A stretch of DNA of 9,175 bases from Planctomycetaceae bacterium (GCA_031266315.1 JAISBG010000550.1:1-9175); one strand, 5' to 3'. Positions 1-6,814 are shown, numbered from the stretch's first letter. Translations and numbers: made by a program. Notes: a model not told the origin generated them from the sequence alone.

Positions 1-23
1 CAAATGTTAAAATGGGAAAGTCA

Positions 24-35
24 GGGGGGGGGGGG
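24..35. repeat. poly-G homopolymer (12 G) upstream of the pseudopilin gene
   Basis: Twelve consecutive G residues lie 74 bases before the TTG start of the DUF1559 gene. That gene's frame has no stop from position 11 through the tract to the TTG at 110, so the tract sits inside a contiguous open frame. Two ATGs precede the tract, at 4 and 12, in the two other frames. With 12 G, ATG-4 runs into TGA at 43-45 and ATG-12 into TAA at 60-62. With 11 or 14 G, ATG-4 would be in frame with the pseudopilin; with 13 G, ATG-12 would be. A further ATG at 42 begins a six-codon ORF (MRERKN) and lies six bases after the tract, so the G run could also pair with the anti-Shine-Dalgarno sequence. Long G tracts are prone to slippage in vivo and to miscounting in sequencing, so the true length is uncertain. 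Confidence 0.85.
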
Positions 36-109
36 CAGTATATGAGGGAAAGGAAAAATTAAACGAAGAATTTTCTCCTACCGAACACAACCTTTCGAGT
101 TTTTTCTCC

Positions 110-1228
110 TTGTTTGTTCGTGCTTCACCATTCGGCTTTACATTGGTCGAACTTCTGGTGGTGATTGCGATTATCGGGGTGTTAATCGCAATTCTGTTGC
201 CGGCGGTTCAGGCAGCGCGGGAAGCAGCAAGACGGATGCAGTGTTCCAATCACTTGAAACAGATGGGAATCGGCGTTCACAACTTCCACGATACAAGAAA
301 CGGTTTACCGCCGTGTACATTGGGAAAGGGACGTATTTCTCTTTTACCTCTGTTGTATCCGTACATCGAACAACAAAATCTGTACGATGTTATTGCAACA
401 AGTGGTTTTGGCGAGACTTACAATCAAACATGGTGGACGAGTACGAGTTTGGGAGAGTCTGGGCGGGCTGGTTTCGGATCGGTTCCGATTTACCGTTGTC
501 CCTCACGTCGGGGAAGCAGTCCATTGATTACAACCGAAAGTGTCAATACGGCAGGTCAGGCATTACCTGGTCCTGTTACAGATTATTCGGTTGTGTTACT
601 GATGGACAGAAATATTTATAATACCTCTTTTTGGGAACATACCGGTACGGCTGATGCTTTCGAACCGAACACTCGAATAAATGCAATGAAAGGACCTTTT
701 CGTGTACCAATCAGATTTCAGGATTCTTCAACCGGAGTTGCTTTAACAAACACGATGATTGCGAATTGGTATCCGCGTGATACGATGTCCTATTGGGGTG
801 ACGGAACAACGAACCAATTACTATTCGGCGAAAAACACTTGCCGCCCAGTACGAAAGATCGGTGTAATTTGGATACCGGAACAAATTATCATTATACCGG
901 AGATTGCAGTTACCTTAATTCGGGTCCCGGTTACGGAACCGCCGCATGGGGACGATCTTTTACGAAAAACGGTGCTTTTACCGTTTCGGGAATGCTCAAA
1001 GGAGGAGCAGATGAATATCCGCTCAAACGGGCAATGGACGATATTCCCAATACCACCGGAAGTAATCAACCAATGCAGGCTTATAATTTCGGCAGTTATC
1101 ATCCTGATGTTTGTCTGTTTGTGCTTGGAGACGGAAGTGTTCGTGCAATTTCTGTTACAACTCCGCCTTTTCCGTTTTTGGTAGGACTTTCCTATGTGGA
1201 CGACGGAAACAATATTATTTTGCCATAG
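110..1228 (+). CDS. DUF1559 family prepilin-like (type II pseudopilin) protein
   Basis: The protein (372 aa) has a class III (prepilin) signal: a short leader MFVRASPFG, a predicted prepilin-peptidase cut between Gly9 and Phe10, then [22 protein letters not shown], with the usual Glu at position 5 of the mature protein, as a single hydrophobic helix. The next stretch, [20 protein letters not shown], is the DUF1559 hallmark. The C-terminus has the H-x9-DG motif, His331 to Asp341-Gly342 ([12 protein letters not shown]). The length is typical of the family. Such proteins are exported, anchored by the helix and probably assembled by a type IV pilus/type II secretion-like machine; the role of individual members is largely unknown. 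The listed start is the only ATG/GTG/TTG in this frame. It is a TTG with no Shine-Dalgarno (TTTTTCTCCTTG), so the true start may lie upstream across the poly-G tract in variants of other tract length. A long hairpin begins 2 bp after the stop. No pilus assembly genes are nearby. Confidence 0.93.
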   Translation: MFVRASPFGFTLVELLVVIAIIGVLIAILLPAVQAAREAARRMQCSNHLKQMGIGVHNFHDTRNGLPPCTLGKGRISLLPLLYPYIEQQNLYDVIATSGFGETYNQTWWTSTSLGESGRAGFGSVPIYRCPSRRGSSPLITTESVNTAGQALPGPVTDYSVVLLMDRNIYNTSFWEHTGTADAFEPNTRINAMKGPFRVPIRFQDSSTGVALTNTMIANWYPRDTMSYWGDGTTNQLLFGEKHLPPSTKDRCNLDTGTNYHYTGDCSYLNSGPGYGTAAWGRSFTKNGAFTVSGMLKGGADEYPLKRAMDDIPNTTGSNQPMQAYNFGSYHPDVCLFVLGDGSVRAISVTTPPFPFLVGLSYVDDGNNIILP

Positions 1229-1230
1229 AC

Positions 1231-1351
1231 AACTTCTAAAAAACTATTTTTTGACAAGATTTACAGAATTTACAGGATAAAAATCAAATAAAATCCGGTA
1301 AATCATGTGTATCTTGTCGAAAAATAATCTTTGCTAAAGGTTTTAGAAGTT
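1231..1351. repeat. long imperfect inverted repeat (about 120 bp) just after the pseudopilin gene
   Basis: The outer arms are perfect over 11 bp: AACTTCTAAAA at 1231-1241 and TTTTAGAAGTT at 1341-1351. The inner arms, 1245-1278 and 1293-1326, match at 28 of 34 positions in reverse complement and share the run GACAAGAT, with a 14-nt loop at 1279-1292. The right arm holds extra bases between its inner and outer segments. The element starts two bases after the TAG stop, so it would form the 3' end of the pseudopilin mRNA. It may protect or terminate that transcript, or be a MITE-like insertion. The ACAAGATTTACAG-type arm resembles dispersed palindromes I recall from many bacterial genomes; that is memory, not a search. 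No protein is encoded. Confidence 0.75.
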
Positions 1352-1389
1352 ACCCGTAATATATTCCACAGCCTCAACAAACGAGTATT

Positions 1390-1471
1390 TTTTTAACGCG
1401 AAATACACGAAAACACGCGACAATGTGCGAAAAAATAGTTTCGCGCATGGTCGTGTGTTTCGCGTTAAAAA
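1390..1471. repeat. inverted-repeat hairpin element with CGCG-rich arms
   Basis: The arms at 1390-1410 and 1451-1471 (TTTTTAACGCGAAA followed by YACACGA, and its complement) pair along all 21 positions if one G-T wobble is allowed. A second, inner stem pairs ATGTGCGAAA at 1423-1432 with TTTCGCGCAT at 1439-1448 (one wobble) around a 6-nt loop. The whole thus folds as a two-stage hairpin. The apparent minus-strand frame across it (1374-1562) has no recognisable protein features and is explained by the repeat. It is a different sequence family from the element at 1231-1351. Function unknown; candidates are a transcript-end structure or a mobile palindromic unit. Confidence 0.7.
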
Positions 1472-1481
1472 CAAATTGATG

Positions 1482-1515
1482 AAATATTCCAGCTAAAAAA
1501 ATTGCCGGAATATTT
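1482..1515. repeat. short inverted repeat, 9-bp perfect stem
   Basis: AAATATTCC at 1482-1490 is complementary to GGAATATTT at 1507-1515, with a 16-nt A-rich loop. It is followed by TTGGAG rather than a T run, so it does not look like a standard intrinsic terminator. An AT-rich stem this short could be chance, but it lies directly downstream of the larger hairpin at 1390-1471. Confidence 0.4.
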
Positions 1516-1524
1516 TGGAGAATC

Positions 1525-1554
1525 TTGTATTCGATACCGGAAATGTAGTACAAT
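1525..1554 (+). promoter_or_regulatory. possible sigma70-type promoter for the PPC-domain gene
   Basis: TTGTAT (1525-1530) and TACAAT (1549-1554) are separated by 18 bp, an acceptable match to -35/-10 boxes. The pair lies after the hairpins and about 180 bp before the ATG at 1733. This is pattern matching in AT-rich DNA, and promoters of this lineage are poorly characterised. Confidence 0.22.
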
Positions 1555-1693
1555 AACCGCAATTGATTAGGAATTGGTATTGGGACATTCGGTTTCGCAA
1601 TCTCCTGTTGGCATTTGATGTCATCATCTCATTTCAACCGGTTTGCGTTTTCCGGCTTTTTGTAGAACGGCTTGTTAGAATGTCTTGATATTG

Positions 1694-1732
1694 TTTTTTG
1701 ATACCGTTTTTTTGATACTATTTTTTGATGCC
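1694..1732 (+). repeat. T-rich tandem repeat abutting the start of the PPC-domain gene
   Basis: Three imperfect units of 13, 14 and 12 bp follow the pattern T6-7 GAT(A/G)C plus one or two bases, at 1694-1706, 1707-1720 and 1721-1732. They end directly before ATG-1733, and a partial TTGATA precedes them at 1685. The downstream frame stays open through the repeat back to a TTG at 1685. Read as protein it would add the hydrophobic stretch ILFFDTVFLILFFDA ahead of a complete signal peptide, which argues that it is untranslated leader. There is no Shine-Dalgarno, so a U-rich leader may take its place. Confidence 0.45.
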
Positions 1733-4285
1733 ATGAAAATATTACGTTTAATTTTATTTTTTCTGATGGTTTCTATTTGGAATTCATCGGAGTTATCAGC
1801 TCAGGTCGGGAAGCAAAGTTCCGCGAAAGCCGGTTACGTTTATCCCGCAGGAGGTCAACGCGGTACAACTTTTGAAGTTTGGGTTGTCGGGCGGAATCTG
1901 CTCCGAACCGTTGATGCCGCATTTTCCGGTAACGGAATTTCGGCAAAAGTTGTCGATACCATGTACGCCTTTCGGAATCTCGATCAACGTGATCGGTATA
2001 ATATTCGTAACCGTATCGGCGAAGTTGCCGCCCGGCATATTAAGTTCGATAACGGTGTGTTTATGAAAACCCTGATCGAAAAGTTACCGAAAGTTTCCAA
2101 ACCGCCGGATCCGCCCGAAGAAATTGAAGCGGTTCCGTTTGTTTGGCCTCGGCATGTTATGTTGCGGAAAATTGCCGAACCGGATGTTTTTGTACTGTTT
2201 GACGAGATTTGTGAAATAATTTATTTCACTTACGGACCGGGAATGTGGCGTCGTCCGCCGGATATTCTGATGGACGTGGTAATTCTGGAAGTTACGATTA
2301 CTCCCGACGCCGAACCGGGGAACCGTGAATTACGGCTTGTTACAATGTCCGGTCTTTCAACGCCGTTGTATTTTCAGGTTGGAGTTCACCCCGAAGTCAA
2401 AGAACGCGAACCAAACAGTATGGAGACAAACGGTATCGCCGGTTTCATGCGTGAGCGTCCGGCTCCTATTTATGAAACGCCGGTTGTTGTCAACGGTCAA
2501 ATTCTTCATTCCGATACCGACCGTTTTCAATTTCGTGCCAAAAAAGACGAACAACTGGTTCTTCACGCTCAAGCCCGTCAATTAATGCCGTATCTTGCTG
2601 ATGCGGTTCCCGGTTGGTTTGAGGCGGTGTTGACCGTTTATGACGCCAACGAAAAAGAATTGGCTTATGCTGATTGTTATCGTTTTGACGCGGATCCGTT
2701 ACTCAAATTCACTCCGCCGGAAGACGGTGTTTATACGGTGGAAATTCGTGATTCGGTTTTTCGCGGTCGTGAAGATTTTGTGTATCGGCTTGCGATTGCT
2801 CCGTTGCCGGTTATCGAAAGTGTTTTTCCGCTCGGACTCAAACAAGATACTTCCGTAACTCTGAAACTGGAATGTAACGGCAATAAAAACAGCAACAATA
2901 ATAACGACAGTAACAATAATAATCTTGAAGTCCGTGAAGTTCAAGTCAATGCCATATCAGAAGCGGGACGTTTTCATGAGTTATCTCAAATTGGGTCTCA
3001 GTGGTTGCCGTTACCGATTCGGTATGAAGTTGACACGTTGCCGGAAACATTCGAAGCCGGAAACAATAATTCTGTTGCCGCCGCTCAACCGGTTGCCATG
3101 CCGATCGTTATCAACGGTAAAATTTCCAAACCGGGGGAATATGATTTTTACCGTTTCGCAGGCAACGAAGGGGCAACGGTAACAATTGAAGTTACTGCAC
3201 GTCGTCTCAATTCGTTACTTGATTCACGAATCGCGTTGTTTGACGCTGCCGGAAAACTGCTTGCCGAAAACGATGACGGAAAAACGGTGGACGAAAAATA
3301 TAAGTCGCAGATTTTCGGAACGCAAACGCACAACGCCGATTCAAAAATCTCTTTGGTATTACCGCAAGGCAGTCCCTTTGTTCTTCGCATTGGCGATGCG
3401 TTACGGAATGGCGGAAACGCTTACGGTTATCGGTTACGAATTTCAAAACCGCGTCCGGAATTTGATGTTTACACAACACCGTCCGCATTAACATTTTTTG
3501 CCGGAAACTGTGAACCGATTTGGTTTTATGTTGACCGCAGCGAAGAAGAAAACACGCCGATAGAATTACGAATTGCCGGCGATGCTCAGGGATTCCAACT
3601 TGACGGCGGACTGATTCAAGCCGGTGAAAAATCTGTTGTTGCAACATTAACCACACCGAAAGAACCGCGAAATAAAGCAATCAAACTTCAATTTGAAGCG
3701 GTTGCTGTTTCCAACGGTCAGACTGGTCAAAAAATTGGTCAAGAAATTCGGCGTCCGGTGTATGCTGTTGACGATATGGAACAAGCGTTTTTGTATCATC
3801 ATCATGTTCCGGCAAGCAATTTCTGGGTGTTGATGCAAAATTCCCGTAACGGAACCGGTTTCCGTCCCATTAAACCGGATAAACCGGAACAAAATAAAAC
3901 CGAACAGGTTAAAACGGAAACGGATAAACCTGAACAAGTTAAAACGGAACCAATCAAATCGGAACCGTTCGGATTGGAACCGCTTCAACTCAAACCGGGG
4001 CAATCAATTGATGTTACATTTGAATCGGAAACCGGTTCTATTCCTCCGACGACTTTTTTTTATCTGAAAGAGGCTCCGGCAGGAATTTGGGTGAAGAAAA
4101 AGTTGCAGGAAAAGAAAAAACTCGTGTTGACATTCGGCGCGAATAGTGATACGTTGCAAAAAGCCGAAAAACCGTTCCTTGCGGGCAATTTGATTGTTGC
4201 GGTTGACGCGGAATCAAATGACCAGAAAAAAAACCGCTACCAAACCGGAACTCTTCCGGCAATTCCCTATCGTCTCGAACCGTAA
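1733..4285 (+). CDS. secreted PPC (pre-peptidase C-terminal-like) domain protein
   Basis: Exported protein of 850 aa from the ATG chosen here. Residues 1-23 form a signal peptide: K/R near the start, hydrophobic LILFFLMVSIW, likely cleavage after LSA. A longer reading from TTG-1685 adds 16 residues of repeat-derived sequence and is less likely. Residues about 34-57 (YVYPAGGQRGTTFEVWVVGRNLL) match the opening beta domain of a large planctomycete family. Two PPC-like beta domains follow, at about 240-362 (DRFQFRAKKDEQLVL) and 455-575 (YDFYRFAGNEGATVTIEV), with another Ig-like piece between. An Asn-rich insert (residues 382-397) and a Lys/Glu/Pro-rich stretch (from residue 714) act as spacers. 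I see no catalytic motif, so a binding or structural role in periplasm or envelope is an inference. The usual planctomycete partners of such proteins (DUF1549/DUF1553, cytochrome c) are absent from the window. Confidence 0.85.
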   Translation: MKILRLILFFLMVSIWNSSELSAQVGKQSSAKAGYVYPAGGQRGTTFEVWVVGRNLLRTVDAAFSGNGISAKVVDTMYAFRNLDQRDRYNIRNRIGEVAARHIKFDNGVFMKTLIEKLPKVSKPPDPPEEIEAVPFVWPRHVMLRKIAEPDVFVLFDEICEIIYFTYGPGMWRRPPDILMDVVILEVTITPDAEPGNRELRLVTMSGLSTPLYFQVGVHPEVKEREPNSMETNGIAGFMRERPAPIYETPVVVNGQILHSDTDRFQFRAKKDEQLVLHAQARQLMPYLADAVPGWFEAVLTVYDANEKELAYADCYRFDADPLLKFTPPEDGVYTVEIRDSVFRGREDFVYRLAIAPLPVIESVFPLGLKQDTSVTLKLECNGNKNSNNNNDSNNNNLEVREVQVNAISEAGRFHELSQIGSQWLPLPIRYEVDTLPETFEAGNNNSVAAAQPVAMPIVINGKISKPGEYDFYRFAGNEGATVTIEVTARRLNSLLDSRIALFDAAGKLLAENDDGKTVDEKYKSQIFGTQTHNADSKISLVLPQGSPFVLRIGDALRNGGNAYGYRLRISKPRPEFDVYTTPSALTFFAGNCEPIWFYVDRSEEENTPIELRIAGDAQGFQLDGGLIQAGEKSVVATLTTPKEPRNKAIKLQFEAVAVSNGQTGQKIGQEIRRPVYAVDDMEQAFLYHHHVPASNFWVLMQNSRNGTGFRPIKPDKPEQNKTEQVKTETDKPEQVKTEPIKSEPFGLEPLQLKPGQSIDVTFESETGSIPPTTFFYLKEAPAGIWVKKKLQEKKKLVLTFGANSDTLQKAEKPFLAGNLIVAVDAESNDQKKNRYQTGTLPAIPYRLEP
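2876..2923 (+). repeat. asparagine-rich low-complexity insert in the PPC-domain gene
   Basis: Sixteen codons, nearly all AAC/AAT, encode NGNKNSNNNNDSNNNN (residues 382-397). The run interrupts a beta domain between SVTLKLEC and LEVREVQVN. The DNA is an imperfect AAY trinucleotide repeat, so length changes by whole codons would keep the frame. It is probably a flexible surface loop. Confidence 0.8.
3872..3985 (+). repeat. Lys/Glu/Pro tandem-like repeat in the PPC-domain gene
   Basis: From residue about 714 the protein reads as degenerate repeats of K-P-E-Q / K-T-E (KPDKPEQNKTEQVKTETDKP, then PEQVKTEPIKSEP). The DNA repeats AAACCGGAACAA- and GTTAAAACGGAA-like units. It looks like an extended charged linker between the PPC2 region and a C-terminal beta domain, and the periodicity suggests a decayed minisatellite. 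Confidence 0.65.
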
Positions 4286-4320
4286 ATAGTTACGATTACA
4301 AAAATATTAATTAAAAACTC

Positions 4321-4540
4321 ATGTTACGCACCGTAGGTAAAAAAGTCGGCAAAACATACGAAAAATCGAAAGAGGTGGGCGACCTTTCGCTGAAAGGTCG
4401 CGTCGGCGTACTCGCCGACAGTGAATCAGATTAACGACGGCAAAATGAAAACTCAACCGGCGCGACCGCCCAGCGGGCGGATCGCCCACCTCTTTCGATT
4501 TTTCGTGTGTTTGACTGACTTTTTTACCGGTGCGTAACAT
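4321..4540. mobile_element. MITE-like element with about 60-bp terminal inverted arms
   Basis: The left arm starts ATGTTACGCACC and the right arm ends GGTGCGTAACAT. The arms remain complementary inward to GAGGTGGGCG/CGCCCACCTC (about 60 bp) with a 3-base gap and four mismatches. The near-matching 14-mers ATATTAATTAAAAA (4304-4317) and ATATTAACTAAAAA (4544-4557) flank the element and could be remnants of a target duplication or AT-rich coincidence. The centre carries the hairpin core annotated separately. A minus-strand 73-codon frame across it is a by-product of the repeat: its 'FAVVNLIHCR' stretch recurs at the second core copy. No transposase is encoded, so movement would need trans factors. 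It lies between two co-oriented envelope genes. Confidence 0.7.
4372..4492 (-). repeat. three-hairpin core repeat, copy 1
   Basis: Three perfect hairpins sit inside the outer GAGGTGGGCGA/TCGCCCACCTC pairing. Hairpin A (4379-4401) has a 10-bp stem and GCT loop. Hairpin B (4402-4419) is GTCGGCG-TACT-CGCCGAC. Hairpin C (4466-4480) is CCGCCC-AGC-GGGCGG. A 25-nt linker at 4420-4444, containing AATCAGATTAAC, separates B from the C side and is almost unchanged in the other copy. The second copy, at 7783-7945, lies in the opposite orientation; I call this copy minus relative to it. Confidence 0.85.
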
Positions 4541-4582
4541 CAGATATTAACTAAAAATATTAACGACTTAACCCTGACTTCC

Positions 4583-6550
4583 ATGAATAATTTTATATTA
4601 CGTAATATCGCTTTAAAAGAGGCGGTGATATTTTTTAGTTTTCTGTTACTATTTTTGGAACAGAACCGGCTTTTCGCCGTCAACTACGGCAACATTTCCA
4701 TTCAGGAAATTCAGGTAACTTCCGATGCCGGTACGCCAAGTTGTTACGGTTATGTGGAATACCGTTTTCGTGTTACTAATAATGACGCGAAACCTCATAC
4801 GGTTGGTCTTGAAATACCGAAAGATAGTCACTATTCAACTGCATTGAGTCGATCCGCCAACAGTGTTACGGTTCCGCCGAAATCAACGGTTATGCTTCGT
4901 CTGCTTCAACCGCCGTTCCGAATGGAAGGTCGTAGTGAAGCGCAAGTGATTATTGACGGACGTTATCAACGTGATTCGTTACCGTTTCAACAACTCCGCA
5001 ATCACGGTAATTATTATTACTCTCAGGAGATCGCCAATATTCTTACCAGTAAAGACGTACAGGGTGATTTGCGTAATTTGTTTCAAAGCGGGATTCCTCC
5101 AGAGGAAACAGAAAATTCGGAAAAGAAAACGGAAACTTCTGAAAATGAAACAGAAAATCAAAAAAGTGAAACGGAAACGGTGTCAGTTGTGCCTGTTGTG
5201 GTTCCGGCTAAAAGCGGTTCCCACACGCCGACAGAAGGACTCATGCCGTGGACTTCCAATGTTCCGGTGGAAGAATGGAGCGATTACTGGCTTGCTTACA
5301 CACGGTTTGACGCGGTTATTTTGACCGATTCCGAATGGAACGAAATTCAGGAACAACACGCCGGAATTTTTGATGCAATAAAAAAATACACCGAAGCCGG
5401 CGGAATACTTGGTATTGTCGGAACCAATGGAAAAATTCCGAAAGAATGGTTGCCCAATGAAGACGCCGCTCAAGCTTCAACACAAAATTCCGCACAAAAT
5501 TATCAGGCAGTTCTCGGACTTGTTTTTGTGTTTGACAAAAATACGGAGACGGCAAAACCGGCGATTGAACCGTTTCGGAAAATCGTTTTGGAACAGTCAA
5601 AACTTTGGCGGTCTGCATTCGGCGGTTTTCATTCTTCGGCAATTCTTACGGACGGAACGACGTTGCTTTCAAGGCTTCCGGTTGTTGCCAATTATGGTAT
5701 CAATATAAAATTGATTATGGTTTTGATTATTGTTTTTGCGGTGTTGATTGGTCCTGTCAATATTTTTGTATTGAGTTTGATCAAACGCCGAATCTGGTTG
5801 ATGTGGACGGTTCCGTTGACTTCGTTGGTTGCCGGTGTTTTGGTACTTGGTGTTAGTTTGCTTCAGGAAGGTTTTGTGCGTCAGTCAAGTTCCGCAACGT
5901 ACACAATTCTCAATCAACAACGCGAAGAAGCGATCACTTTTGGTTTTGTCGGTTTTTACTCAACCTTGACACCGCGCGGTATTATTTTTGCGCCGGAAAC
6001 AGAAGCAACCGCTTGTCTGCGACGCGATTACAGTAACACAAAATCTCTGGAAATTTCCATTCAAAACGGAGGCAATCAATTTTTGACACACGGCTGGATT
6101 AGTGCACGTATTCCGTCCTATTTTGTGGTTCGCAAAGCACAATCGCAACGGAAAGAACGTATCACTTTTAACTGGACAACAGATTCCCCGACAGCGTCGA
6201 ACGGATTGGGTGTTGATATTAAGGAGTTAAACGTTTGTTCGCCGAAAGGAGAATTATTAACCGCTCATCATATCAAAGCCGGTGAAAAAGTTTCATTAAC
6301 CGTTTCAACTTCAAAGGAATCTATTAACGTTTCGAAAAACCTTTCAAAATCCGCCGCGTTCAAAGAATTGCGTCAAGCCTATTCGAGGATCATTCCAAAC
6401 GCTACATTGGATTCCTTAATTCCGCCTGACCGTCTTCCTGCCGGTTCTTATCTTGCGGAGGTTGATGCTTGGAACCCGTTTGTTGAAGAAGGTATTGAAC
6501 GGACAACTCCGTATCAAAATAAAACTTTTATCTTCGGAATTTTTGAATAA
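4583..6550 (+). CDS. envelope protein with signal segment, GATase-like region and two membrane helices
   Basis: A 655-aa protein with no assigned function that I can give. Residues 13-32 (AVIFFSFLLLFLEQNRLFA) form a signal peptide or N-terminal helix. Residues 35-130 look like a beta-sandwich ectodomain. An acidic Glu/Thr/Asn/Lys linker spans 174-199. Residues about 240-290 (FDAVILTDSEW...YTEAGGILGIVG) resemble the alpha/beta, GATase1-like region of large bacterial envelope proteins. Next come helices at about 374-399, with the family's GPVN motif (residues 390-393), and 405-426, separated by the positive loop KRR. The C-terminal 230 residues are again beta-rich and probably on the same side as the N-terminus. 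Homologues with a GPVNY-type helix pair often sit near MoxR/VWA or ABC-2 transporter genes in other genomes; none is seen here. The start is the first ATG, with no Shine-Dalgarno. It follows the PPC gene by 297 bp, so coupling is uncertain. Confidence 0.85.
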   Translation: MNNFILRNIALKEAVIFFSFLLLFLEQNRLFAVNYGNISIQEIQVTSDAGTPSCYGYVEYRFRVTNNDAKPHTVGLEIPKDSHYSTALSRSANSVTVPPKSTVMLRLLQPPFRMEGRSEAQVIIDGRYQRDSLPFQQLRNHGNYYYSQEIANILTSKDVQGDLRNLFQSGIPPEETENSEKKTETSENETENQKSETETVSVVPVVVPAKSGSHTPTEGLMPWTSNVPVEEWSDYWLAYTRFDAVILTDSEWNEIQEQHAGIFDAIKKYTEAGGILGIVGTNGKIPKEWLPNEDAAQASTQNSAQNYQAVLGLVFVFDKNTETAKPAIEPFRKIVLEQSKLWRSAFGGFHSSAILTDGTTLLSRLPVVANYGINIKLIMVLIIVFAVLIGPVNIFVLSLIKRRIWLMWTVPLTSLVAGVLVLGVSLLQEGFVRQSSSATYTILNQQREEAITFGFVGFYSTLTPRGIIFAPETEATACLRRDYSNTKSLEISIQNGGNQFLTHGWISARIPSYFVVRKAQSQRKERITFNWTTDSPTASNGLGVDIKELNVCSPKGELLTAHHIKAGEKVSLTVSTSKESINVSKNLSKSAAFKELRQAYSRIIPNATLDSLIPPDRLPAGSYLAEVDAWNPFVEEGIERTTPYQNKTFIFGIFE

Positions 6551-6585
6551 TTTGAAGCGTTATGAAAATTTGTAATTATTCAACG

Positions 6586-6814
6586 GATTGATAGGAAAAA
6601 CGTTAGCCCGATAGGGCTAGATTTTCATAACCGCAGGTCAACGACCTGCGGGAAGTCGTCGCCTCTCAACTCTGCCTGAAAGGCAGGATTTTAAAAGGCA
6701 CTACTTAAAATCCTGCCTTTCAGGCAGAGTTACTAGTGTTCACGTTCCGCAGGTCGTTGACCTGCGGTTACGAAAATAAAGCCCTATCGGGCTATTCGGT
6801 TTTTCGGATCAATC
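6586..6814. repeat. mirror-symmetric nested palindrome made of six hairpins
   Basis: The centre is a perfect 27-bp inverted repeat (6668-6694 and 6705-6731) with a 10-nt loop. Each 27-mer contains its own hairpin, CTGCCT-GAA-AGGCAG (6672-6686) and CTGCCT-TTC-AGGCAG (6713-6727). Outside it lie CCGCAGGTC-AAC-GACCTGCGG (6631-6651) and its mirror partner (6747-6767). Outside those lie TAGCCC-GATA-GGGCTA (6604-6619) and AGCCC-TATCG-GGCT (6780-6794). The 48-nt outer arms match at 45 positions, and weaker complementarity reaches GATTGAT/GATCAATC at 6586 and 6814. The DNA or RNA could fold as one long hairpin or six short ones. It encodes no protein. It follows the envelope gene by 35 bp and may end that transcript. 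Confidence 0.88.

Noticed and set aside
1374..1562. Minus-strand 62-codon frame in the first long gap
   Set aside because: It spans the hairpin at 1390-1471 and has no recognisable domain or ribosome-binding site.
3647..4003. Minus-strand 118-codon frame rich in Arg-Phe repeats
   Set aside because: It is the antisense reading of the Lys/Glu/Pro repeat of the PPC-domain gene, whose own frame has a signal peptide and domains.
4319..4540. Minus-strand 73-codon frame between the PPC-domain and envelope genes
   Set aside because: It lies entirely within the inverted-repeat element. Its protein stretch recurs at the second repeat copy because the DNA is repeated, and its composition (Arg/Pro from hairpins) is not protein-like.
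6780..6806. Intrinsic terminator formed by the last hairpin of the nested palindrome
   Set aside because: The stem is followed by ATTCGG and only then a five-T run, and the hairpin is one of six equal units, so a specific terminator call is not supported although termination somewhere in the element is plausible.
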